Shown here piece after piece: positions 9,919 through 20,641 of a stretch of 64,000 nt of DNA. The DNA lies in the NCBI GenBank assembly GCA_037974665.1, contig CM075783.1, positions 12,605,762-12,669,761 on the forward strand. The letters are read 5' to 3'. How positions within the stretch are numbered: position 1 is the stretch's first letter; every line of letters begins with the position of its first letter. Made by a program: the position numbers and the translations under genes. Below the pieces are notes generated by a model, which made no database searches, was not told where the DNA came from, and saw only the letters and a list, made by a program, of their open reading frames with translations. This DNA is from Ehretia macrophylla (lineage: Eukaryota > Streptophyta > Magnoliopsida > Boraginales > Ehretiaceae).

Positions 9919-12900
9919 TTCTCCCCTTCTTATACAAATTTCGTCCTCGAAATTCTTACTTGATGTACGGAAAAGATCTGGGTATAGCTGCTGCATCTGA
10001 TCTCGTCTCTCCCACGTAGCTTCCTCAATGCCGTGATGCTTCCACAACACCTTAACCATCGGAAGTCTCTTCGACCTCAACTCTCCGTCCATCTGATCTA
10101 GAATACGAATTGGATGCTCGTCATAAGTCAAACTCTCTCGAAGCTGTAACGGCTCTGGTTCAAGAATATGAGAAGGATCCGGATTATATTTTCGCAAATT
10201 AGACACGTGAAATACATCGTGGACATTAGAGAAGTTCTCCGGTAAAGCCAACCGATATGCCAACTTACCAACCCTGCCAGTAATCTCAAACGGCCCAACA
10301 AATCTCGGACTCAGCTTCCCACGTTTACCATAACGAGCAAACCCCTTTCGAGGAGACAATCTCAAGAAAACCCGATCTCCAACTGCAAACTCTAAGTCTC
10401 GGCGACGCTTATCACCATAACTCTTGAATCTACTCTGCGCTGTAAGCATTCTCTGCCTGATTAACTCAACATTCTCAATCTTCTCAAGAAATTCTGGCAT
10501 AATAGTCGGATCAACAGTCTTCATCTCTCCTACCTCGTCCCAATACAAAGGTGAACGGCACTTACGACCGTAAAGAGCTGCAAAAGGTGCCATTCCAATA
10601 GTAGCTTGATAACTATTGTTATAGGCAAACTCGGCAAGTGGTAGATGTTTCTCCCAGTTCTTCCCGAAGTCCAGAACACAAGCCCTAAGCATATCTTCCA
10701 GAATCTGAATAGTCCGCTCAGACTGACCGTCGGTCTGTGGATGATACACTGTACTGAAGTTCAACTGAGTACCTAAGGTCTCCTGAAGTTTTTCCCACAA
10801 ACGAGAAGTAAATCGAGGATCTCGATCAGAGACAATACTAGATGGAATACCGTGAAGTCTAACAATCTGATCCAGATAGAGGTCCGTTAACTTTGTAACC
10901 TCATCTCCCATCCTCATGGCAATAAAATGAGCTGTCTTCGTCAAACGATCCACGACAACCCAAACTGCATCATTACCCCTCGGTGATCTAGGCAAACCAG
11001 TGACGAAGTCCATCGTAATATGCTCCCATTTCCACTCTGGTATAGCCAACGGCTGAAGCAAACCTGCTGGTCGTTGATGCTCGGCTTTCACTCTCTGACA
11101 AGTCAAACATCTAGATACAAACTGAGCAACCTCTCTCTTCATGTTGTTCCACCAGTAATGTTGCTTCAAATCCCGATACATCTTGGTTCCACCGGGATGA
11201 ATAGTATATTTAGAATTATGAGCTTCCTCCACAATACCTCGCCTCAAGCTCGGTTCATCGGGAACACAAATCCTGTTCCAAAACCGAAGAATACCGTCCT
11301 CATGCAGTTTGAAGTCAGACTGATCATCCATGATCTGATCCTTGATCTTCTGAAGTTTAACATCAAGCTGCTGAGCTTCCCTGATCTGAGACAATAATAA
11401 AGGCTGAATACGGAGATGTGAACACATCACCCCAACCTGAGTGAACTCTGGTCTCCAATAACTAAACTCCTCAAGAACCTCCCACTTCTTGACAGCCAAA
11501 CAAGAAATACTAGCCTTCCGGCTGAGAGCATCTGCCACAACATTTGCCTTTCCAGGCAGATAATTGATAGAACAATTATAATCTCCAAGAAGCTCCATCC
11601 ATCTCCGCTGGCGCATATTCAACTCCTTCTGTGAGAACAAGTACTTCAAACTCTTATGATCAGTGAAAATTTCAAACTTACTTCCCCACAGATAATGACG
11701 CCACTTCTTGAGTGCAAAGACAACTGCTGCCAACTCAAGATCATGAGTCGGATAATTTTCTTCATAAGGCTTCAACTTTCGAGAAGCATAGGCAATAACT
11801 CGGCCATCCTGCATAAGAACACATCCCAAGACCTCCTTGGATGCATCGCTGTAAATGACCATATTATCGGTCCCCTCTGGTAGAGCAAGTACTGGAGCGG
11901 TAGTTAACCTCTTTTTCAACTCCTGAAATCCACTCTCACACTTCTCGTCCCAATTAAAGATAGTCCGTTTCTGAGTCAACTTAGATAGTGGCCCCGCAAT
12001 CTTTGAGAAGTCCTTGACAAACCTACGGTAATAACCCGCCAAGCCAAGAAAGTTACGGACATCAGTAACACTCTCTGGCCGCTTCCAAGACATCACCGAC
12101 TCAATCTTAGTGGGATCTACGGAAATACCACTATGTGTAATAACATGGCCAAGAAAAGAAATCCGTTGCAGCCAAAATTCACATTTGCTGAACTTGGCAA
12201 ACAACTGATGTTCCTGCAACTTCTCCAATACTTGCCGTAGATGTTGCTCGTGCTCCGATTCAAATTTAGAATAGACCAAGATATCATCAATAAAAATCAC
12301 CACGAACTGGTCCAAGTACGGCTCAAAGACTCGATGCATAAGATCCATGAATGCTGCCGGTGCATTGGTCAAACCAAAGGGCATAACAACAAACTCATAA
12401 TGCCCGTACCGAGTCCTGAAGGCAGACTTCGGAACATCCTCCGTACGAATCCGAAGCTGATAATACCCCTGCCTCAAATCAAATTTAGAATAGACTTTCG
12501 CTCCCTGAAGTTGATCAAACAACTCATCAATCAGTGGCAAAGGATATTTATTCTTGATGGTCACCTAATTCAAACCACGGTAATCAATACACAATCTCAA
12601 GGTACCATCTTTCTTCTTCACAAATAAGACTGGAGCTCCCCAAGGTGAAGAACTCTGCTGAATGAATCCTTTCTTCAATAACTCCTGTAACTGAGTCTTC
12701 AACTCCTTCAACTCAGCTGGTGCCATCCGGTACGCCGATTTAGAAATAGGTTGAGTACCGGGAACAAGATTAATCACAAACTCTATATCCCTCTCTGGCG
12801 GCAATCCTGGCAACTCCTCGGGAAATACATTAGGATATTCCCGGATAATAGGGACTTCCTCAAGCTGTAGCTTATCAGATGGCTTGTTGATCAAATAAGC

Positions 12901-14643
12901 TAGATAACCCGAACACCCCTTACTCACCAACTTAACGGCTTTAGTTGCTGAGATAACAAAACTCGTCTTAGCACCCCGGTTACCCGCTACTTCTACTACT
13001 GGCTGATCTGGCAAACGAAACTGTACTACCTTGGTTCTACAGTTCAACTGGGCATCATACTTAGAAAGCCAATCCATACCCAGAATAACATCATACCCCC
13101 GGATAGGAAATAAAATAAGGTCCGAAGGAAAATTATGCCCCTTAACATGTATTATACAATCCTTACATACTAAGCCAGTAATATACTTATCAGTCAAAGA
13201 GGTACTAATCTCAACCACATAAGGCAATCTTTCAGGTTGCAATTTAACACGTTGCACACAAGCAGGAGTAATGAAAGAATGCGTAGCACCAGAATCAACC
13301 AACACTTTAACAAGTTGATCAAGTATAAGGAAGTTACCTTCCACAACTGCAGTCTCCTCAGGCATCTCCTCCATATCAACTGCGTAAGCCCGAGCCTGAA
13401 CCCGCTGCTGCTGTGGTACACTGCCTGTAGGCCTACCCTGGTAACCCTGAGTCGCTGCCCGACCCTCAGTCCTCACATATCTAGGGCAATCCTTCGCCCT
13501 ATGCTCGATGCTACCACAACCCAAACATGTCCCTGCCTTTACCCTGCAGTCGGACTCCACATGCCCTGGGCGCTTGCAGTAATTACACTGCGATGATGTG
13601 GCACTAACACTGCCCCTAGAAGAACCAGAAGCTGAAGAAGCAGCTGATACAGCCTGCTGTTGAGGTCTCACCACGCTAGGCCTGTACTGACTCTGAGACT
13701 GCGCTGGCCTATACTGAGTCTGAACCTGATATGGCCTCTGCTGAAACTGAGGCCGATAGTAACTCTGCTGACCCTGTGGCCTATAAGAACCCTGCTGGGC
13801 TGGTGGCCTGTAGACAACCTGCTGTACTGGAGGCCTATATATAACCTGCTGGCCCTGTGGCTGATACGGCCTCTTACTAGGCTGACTGGAGACAATCTGA
13901 TCCCCTTTCCTCTTCTCTAACCTAGAAGCTGCATCAAAAGCCTCAGTGAAGATATCATAGCGATTCAGAGCCATTGCATCCTGAATCTCGGGCCTCAATC
14001 CCAACATAAATCTACGGGTCTTCCTCTCCTCCACAGCTACAAACTCCGGTGCATACCGGGACAACCTAGTGAATGTAGCCTCATACTGAGCCACAGTAGA
14101 ATCCCCCTGCACCAAGGACAAGAACTCAGCCTCTCTCCTCTCCCGTGCAACCCTCGGGACATACTTATCCCTAAAAGCAGTCAGAAAGGTATCCCAAACA
14201 TACGGAATACCCCGGGTCTCCCAACTGGCTCTCACAGTGCGCCACCATTCCTCCGCCTCATCATCAAGCAAATAGACAGCACAAGTCACCTTCCGCTCAT
14301 CAGTGTACCCGAGAGAATCAAAAATTTTCTCTAACTTGCTAATCCACGACTCGGCCTTCCTATCATCAGGCTCTCCCTGAAATCTAGGAGGATAGTACCC
14401 CAGAAACTCCTTCATAGTACCTCGACCGTGATTACCTCCCTGTACATTCTGTATCTGAGCCTGCAACGCCTGAGTCTGAACAGCCTGACCTGCTAACAAC
14501 TGGGCCTGCCCAGCCATCAAATCTGCAATCCGATCCATTGCTGACTCTAACCTGCCATTACCCCTATCACTGCCCTGTGCCACATTACCAGGAACCTCAT
14601 CTACAACCTCGGGCCTACCATGAGTCCTCGGTCTACCGGCCAT
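9820..14643 (-). CDS. gag-pol coding region of the gypsy element
   Basis: The likely start is the Met of [10 protein letters not shown] at 14643. Parts in order on the minus strand: Gag with a retrotransposon-gag domain, a Gln/Tyr/Pro-rich stretch (about 13660-13880), and two CCHC knuckles ([14 protein letters not shown] near 13550-13590 and [14 protein letters not shown] near 13490-13530). Aspartic protease follows with [10 protein letters not shown] (about 13261-13306). Reverse transcriptase runs from about 12850 to 11950 with [10 protein letters not shown] near 12260-12300. RNase H covers about 11870-11560 (YSDASKE, FTDHKSL). Integrase has the HHCC zinc site near 11075-11225 and a DDE core with MDF near 11010, SDRDPRF near 10830 and DGQSERT near 10720. 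The tail [11 protein letters not shown]...WERRDQM (about 9960-10130) is the chromodomain-like region of the Tekay group. The frame continues over the purine tract into the LTR. About one break is present, so it is probably not active as it stands. Confidence 0.9.
9919..9932 (-). promoter_or_regulatory. Polypurine tract of the gypsy element
   Basis: On the minus strand this reads TAAGAAGGGGAGAA immediately before the 3' LTR. That is the expected place and composition for the plus-strand primer. Confidence 0.8.
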
Positions 14644-14919
14644 CGTACTAATCAAAGAGTTAGCACAGGTTATAGCACATAAACAGGTTATATACAACTT
14701 TTAACACATAAACAACAAACTCATATAAAACACATAGATCACATAAGTTTCAATCACATAAGCAAATTAATCACATAATCACATAAGCACTTAAATCACA
14801 TAATCACTTAATCATTTAATCATACCAATACATATTTCATTTTTCTTTCTTTTCATACATATTTCATGCTAAGACCATTACCCACATTCCGAGAATACCC
14901 CGGCTGACAACTAACATGC

Positions 14920-14931
14920 GCTCTGATACCA
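14920..14931 (-). promoter_or_regulatory. Primer-binding site (initiator Met tRNA type)
   Basis: On the minus strand the sequence TGGTATCAGAGC lies seven bases after the end of the 5' LTR. It is complementary to the 3' end of plant initiator tRNA-Met. Confidence 0.9.
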
Positions 14932-14938
14932 CTTAAAC

Positions 14939-17351
14939 TGTCACGCCCCAACTCGACCCCACCTACAATCAGTCAGGACGCAACGGAATTTCGGCGGCAT
15001 AACGACAGTAAATAGATTTCCGAGGTTCTAAACCAACCTCATAAAACATCATACATCCAGTAATTCCTCAATACGAACAACAACATAGAACACAACCGTA
15101 TTATACAATAAAACATCCTCGTTATACGCCTCCGTTCCAACATAACATACACTACCTCAACTTTATCATACATTTCAAAAGTAAGTGGAGACACAACTAC
15201 AACTTAACCATAGACAAAAGAAAGCCACTAAATTAACATCGTTTGGATCATCATCTTTCAACATCTATTACAATAAGAACCATTAAGCATATAAAAGTCT
15301 ATTAAGCTAATATACATTACATTAAACAACATATAATCATGGATAAGACTCGGGAACATATGACTCGTCCACGTAAGGCACATTTTCCTCCTCAGGAGGC
15401 ACGTACCCGTAATCCGGCTCTGCAACACCTGTAAGCATGCAATAATAGAGAGTGAGCTTATATACATAAGCCCAGTGAGGATCCGATAGATCTCGACAGT
15501 ATTCACTACGCTCCTTGGATTTAATCCTTTGAGCAAGTAAACACACAACAACAACAATAACATTATCATCACATAACTATATAACCATTCATTAAAGGAT
15601 ACTCTATTTGGTGTAGCTCCAAACGCCATCACGATCTCAACCGTTCTTCTTATAACTCCCCATTACTCACGCACCCGAGGTACCTCACTAGCCCCTCCCT
15701 CCATGACACCTCCGTCATGCGAGCTGGGGGTAGCCTATGGCAGTCATGCCGTTATCAACCCGACAGCCCGACGCTGCCCGAGAGGTGGCACACACATACC
15801 AAGACTCCATAATCATCAATCATCAATCAATCATCAATCAATCAATTGGGAGATCAGCAACAAAAGTGCCAGATTCTCGAACTCAATAATAATCAATCAA
15901 TAACATCAATATTAAATTAAACAACAAATAACGTAGTTAGATGACAAAGTAGGCCATCTAACCGGACATGCATAATATACATAATTAAACTCTAAATTAC
16001 TCATCAACAACTCACCATTCATCACTCGAACACTACCCAACCATCTAAAGGCATCGTTCAAGAAATTAAAGAATGACAACCTAAACTTCTAAAATTCATA
16101 ACTTACAATCTACTAGTTCAAACATTGCCAAATCAGTTCCTATCACTCACCCATTCAACCTACTACATTAGCCCTCTCGGAAATCCACCATAACACCTCC
16201 AAATCATGCCCGATAACCCTAAAACCCTAAGATGTCATGGCTGGATTTTCCGGATTTTCACACAAACAATGTAATCGAAAATTCGGCATTACAACAGCGC
16301 TAACACGTAATTATCAAGTATTTAGAAATCGACGGCAATCGATTTCGATCAACACAACTCAATTAAATCAACTTTGAACATTTTAATCAAACTTAAATAC
16401 CCAGAAAATAAAAATTATGCTACATACGACAGAAATTCGTACTATTAGTATATAATCATCCCTAGCATCCAAGCAGCAATAATCTATCATTAGATTTCAA
16501 TTCTAACGGTTCAATCTTCATTTATACGCAAAAACACAAAAATGACATTTTGAGATCTAGAATTTTTCTCTCACCTTAGATGCGATATAAGCCTAGGAAT
16601 GTGTGCTATGCTTGCCCAACAAGCAGAATCCAAGTCGGTGCGAAGTTTCACGGACAAAAACTAGGTTTTTCTTTGAAAAATTGATTGAAAAGCTTGAGTT
16701 TTTCTCTTTCTTTTTCTCCCTCTTTTCTCTCGGCCTTGTGTGTGTTTGTGGAGTGTGTTTTGTGTTGTGTGAGTGTGTGTAGGTGATAGTATATAATTTA
16801 AAGCTTGGTCAATTAAAAAAAATGCAAAGTCAAAGTTAGTTTAAATAGGTATTTTTGTGTTTTTAATGACTTTAATTGCATTTTATTGTTCACCAAGTTA
16901 AAAATAATTATGCAACCCCCAAGATATCTCAAGTGGATTATTTTTAGATGACAAGAAGTTTTACAATCCAACAATTTCACCCGAGTCGGCTTAAAACTCG
17001 ATTTTCGCAAAAGTCGGTGTAAAAACCCTAATAAATTCTTAAGCTGATTTTAAAACCATTTTCATCAAACACAGGTCTATTAAAGTCCGTGGACTAGGTC
17101 TAGAAGGGTTAAAAAGACCAGTTTCAAAATTTTAGCGGACGTGTTTCGAAAATACTATTCACTGAAAATCGACGATAAAATTTCTGACTCCGTTTTTTAT
17201 GAAAATTTCATGAATGCACATTTAGCACGTATTAGGAGTATTGACATCAAAATTATAACTTTCTAGGTCCTATAGCACATAAACAGATCATATGCACGCA
17301 AAACGAGGTAAAGCACGTAAAACGAGATAAGCAGGAAAGTGGGGTTTCACA
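14939..17351 (-). repeat. 5' LTR of the gypsy element (right copy)
   Basis: A 2413-bp LTR, the pair of 7504-9918, with small differences and one visible 3-bp length difference near 15550. The outer end TTTCACA abuts the target duplication ATGAC at 17352-17356. The sense-strand 69-codon frame is at 15337-15546. Confidence 0.93.
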
Positions 17352-17514
17352 ATGACCACGAAAAATACCAATTAAGCAAAATCCACAACAGAGATTACAA
17401 CACAAATCAACGCACATAACACATAGGAAGTCAAACATAACACTTAACTTCTACTTTTCTCCACATCCTGTCATAGGTTTTCTGAACCATAAAATCCTTT
17501 TCCTCATTAATGCA

Positions 17515-18330
17515 TGTTAACGGCTTCTAGCTTCAGCCCAATATTAGGGACAATTTTCATTAGTTTAATTGTCTTTATTTTTGGCAACACAAGACTTTAT
17601 TTTGGAAAGATTGTGCAGGATCTATCTTATATGGAATACTATCAATCTGCTGCAACTGTCATCATGAGGCTATTCTGATAAGATCAAGAAGAACATTCTG
17701 ATTGAGCAAATCCTTGAAAATTGACTTGGGTAAAGACTCCTGAAAAATATCTACGGGTGCTTGGAGCCCAAGATTGTTGCACTCTCACCTATATATATAC
17801 ATATAAACTTGCAAGAAGGAGGGTGTGACAGAATACAGAAGGAAAAAGCCAGATCTTACAAGTGCTGCTATGGGTCTTTCGAGTTTGTCTGGGGAACCAC
17901 TGTGGTGAACGTGTAGTTAGGAACTGTGATGCGCTGAATATGTTTTGTTTGTAAATACTCTAGTTATTTATCTTATGAAGTGATCCTTCGGGAGAAGAAG
18001 GTGAGTATTTGGGAGAATACGGTAAGTCGAGGGGATCTCGCTAGGTTGTGTTCCTTAGGTGATTAGATGGTCTAGGCGGTGAGGGTTACAAGGGAGTTGT
18101 CAATCACATAAGTCCATTGACTATTATAATCGTAAAAATATCTAGAGGATTGCCTATTTTGACCAAGGATTGGTCACGTGGTTTTTTACCCAGTTGAATT
18201 TTTCACGTTAAAAGACTGAGTGTACTTTACTTACTGTCTTTTCATTTGTTCCACTGTATGAATTAGGCGTATCACTGTGATTGACTCACTTATCACTGTG
18301 GTTAATCTGCAAACGTGCTTAACTATTTAA
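17515..18330 (+). repeat. Possible solo LTR or LTR fragment (copia-like)
   Basis: The stretch begins TGTTAAC and has a TATA-like CTATATATATACATATAA near 17790-17808. Later come GGATTGGTCACGTGG and CACGTTAAAAGACTGAG (about 18167-18222), which resemble the R-U5 end of plant copia LTRs (a conserved 'acgt...ccgaa...cacgttaaa' theme). The sequence ATGCA occurs directly before (17510-17514) and after (18331-18335), as a target duplication would, but the right end lacks the usual CA. The family is not certain. Confidence 0.35.
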
Positions 18331-20204
18331 ATGCACAGTCGGACACGAAGCTGGAAACTGGGTTTATTAATGCACTCTATATCCAACATAAAAGACACAT
18401 GCTAGAATAAACTAAAAGACACATGCTAGAAGAAACTATGTATTCCTCCTCAATCCGTCCAAGAATTAACTCATATAATAACAATGACAACGACCCAAGA
18501 TTACTACAACACATATACCACAATAACCCTCAGCCCTTTTGAGTATAGCAAATTCACTCACCGAAATTCTAAAAGTTGACTAACTGATGAGAAGACTTCA
18601 ATATTTATTTATACACATATAACAGTATTCACCAGTATGATTACATAATTCTCCTACTTATAAATACATTCATTAAAAAAGAAGATATAAAATGATTAGT
18701 TTCTAAATGAAACACAAACCAAAGAAAATTTCAGTCGTATACTTATAGCAACAACATATGACAGAGAAACAAATTCTGTTAAACATCAAAATGAACGCTG
18801 CAAGTAAAAACAATAAAATTATTTTCTAAGATTATTAGCTTTTGATTTTAACTCATAATAAGTTGATACTTTACCGTGAAAGTTACTGGCAGATACCAGT
18901 TAAAGAGTTGAGTTCTTTTCACCCTAGCATTTGACCACAAAACACATGCGAAAGCATCAATAATCTAGTACATAAGAAAACAAAGGTCATTTTACTCATA
19001 ATGTCCTATAAGGGAAATATAACGGGCTATTGTTGCATGTTCGATATGATTCCATTCTTCTATGCTTCATCGAAAAACAATAACCATGGTCAAACTTGTG
19101 TTATGAAAAAAATGAAAAGCCAAATTAATTAAAAACAAATCCTCTCATAACAAAAATCTTACACCATTTTGAAAGGTAAGGGTGAGAAAAATGGAGTATT
19201 CTGTATTACAAAACTTTTAAACAAGACAGTTAAAATATAAAAGCCATATGACCATGTTTACTGTCTGAGTTTGTACTTAATGGGATATAAAAGAAAACTA
19301 ATAGTTATTATAATTTCTAACCAATAATAGGATGATCTAAGAGTACAGGAAAGCAATATACACACTAAGTATTAAACAATGAAAAAGGTGTAGTATGCAT
19401 ATATTAGTTAGGACTCCATATAAATTTTGTAGATTGGCAATCAATGATCTTTCTCTCCAATCATAAAACCAACTCAACAAATAAACTCATTTCTTAACTA
19501 GTCGGGTCAATTGTATTTATCCGAATATGCTTAGAATATCAACCCAAATATACAGAGCTACAGACCATTACAAAACAAGGAAAAAACCAATATGATTCGA
19601 GATATGGAAACATAACTTTCCATAGTTCATTCTTCTTTGACATCCAATAACAATGATTCAGAATCCATTCGTCGCTTAACGGGAAAAAAACATTAAAAAA
19701 AAAAGAAATAGATTCCACAAATTAACCAACACTGCATCAACAAGATCAGACCTACATAGCCCTCTTATTGCAGATTTCATGGCATCATTACTACTTAAAG
19801 AAGAACAAATATTTATACTAGGAAATGATGCAAACACTTATGCTAAGCCCATAACTAGACACGACATACAACATGCATGAAGAACAGAAACTAAATAGGG
19901 AGATGGCTATGATACAACTAAAGAACAGAGGGCACACAATGCCAAATGAAGCAGTCCCAAATGCACACAGGTCACTGTAGGTGTGAATCTACATCAATTA
20001 CAAAGAATAAAGACATGAGTTCACATTACAACATGTACATGAAATTGCACTATCAAAAAGGATTCATTTCAAATGTCTCCAATTTCCTGTAGGAATTAAC
20101 TCATATCAATAACTCTATACTACTTTGACTTGGATACAAAGTGAGAGTTAAAATCCTAGTTACAAAAACTGTGAACAAACTTTGGAATTAATTTTTTTTT
20201 ATTT
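18331..20204. other. Intergenic stretch, no gene seen
   Basis: AT-rich, without recognisable coding motifs. A 24-bp period tandem pair (AAAAGACACATGCTAGAA at 18390-18407 and 18414-18431) is the only clear structure. Confidence 0.5.
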
Positions 20205-20641
20205 TGTTAAAATAACTGAGTTTCCATCTTGAAACCAATTAGTGCTAAGTGAAGTAGCTCAGAATCTTATTAAGTAGTCTAAGAGTTTATGATTTTTTTT
20301 ATGTGGAATAAATATATATTCTAACACTCTCCCTTACATGTGACTTGATTTGAGAGGGGTCACACGTGGAAGATTGAACACGCGTGGACCTTATTTTTAA
20401 GATGGTCACACTTGGAAGATATGCACACACGTGAAAGATTGAAGACAAGTGGACCTGATTTGAGGTGGGTTGCACGCAGAAGATGAATGAGATTAGACCA
20501 TAGACCTTGTTTTGATACCATGTTAAGATAACTGAGTTTCCATCTGGAAACCAATTAGTATCAAGTGGAGTAGCTCAATATTTTATTAAGTGGTTTAAGA
20601 GTTTATGATTTTTCTATATGGGATAAGTGTATATTCTAACA
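20205..20641 (-). mobile_element. TRIM-like element (437 bp, non-coding LTR kin)
   Basis: Two direct terminal repeats (20205-20326, 122 bp; 20521-20641, 121 bp) start TGTTAA and end TCTAACA in + orientation. On the minus strand the 5' repeat is followed at once by TGGTATCAAAAC (20509-20520), a match to the initiator-Met-tRNA primer site. The sequence before the other repeat reads CATGTAAGGGAGAG (20327-20340), a purine tract. The roughly 195-bp interior has no coding capacity. This is the layout of a terminal-repeat retrotransposon in miniature. The terminal repeats differ by roughly 14% by eye, so it is old. No clean target duplication is visible. Confidence 0.75.

Larger units (their letters stand above)
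7504..17351 (-). mobile_element. Ty3/gypsy LTR retrotransposon, Tekay/Del-like, nearly whole
   Basis: A 9.85-kb element in minus orientation. It is bounded by the 5-bp target duplication ATGAC at 7499-7503 and 17352-17356. The two LTRs (2415 and 2413 bp) start TGTCACGCCCC and end TTTCACA. An initiator-Met-tRNA-type primer site and a purine tract sit at the expected places. The gag-pol order is Gag, protease, RT, RNase H, integrase and a C-terminal chromodomain-like tail, which is typical of chromoviruses. The long LTRs, two CCHC knuckles and the tail sequence point to the Tekay (Del) clade. By eye the LTRs differ at about 40 sites (about 1.7%), so insertion was probably within the last 0.5-1.3 million years at commonly used plant rates. 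It looks whole with about one evident break in the coding region. Confidence 0.93.

Noticed and set aside
11020-13920. Several + strand frames of 60-130 codons inside the gypsy element
   Set aside because: They lie antisense to gag-pol and show no motif of their own; they are shadows of the coding strand.
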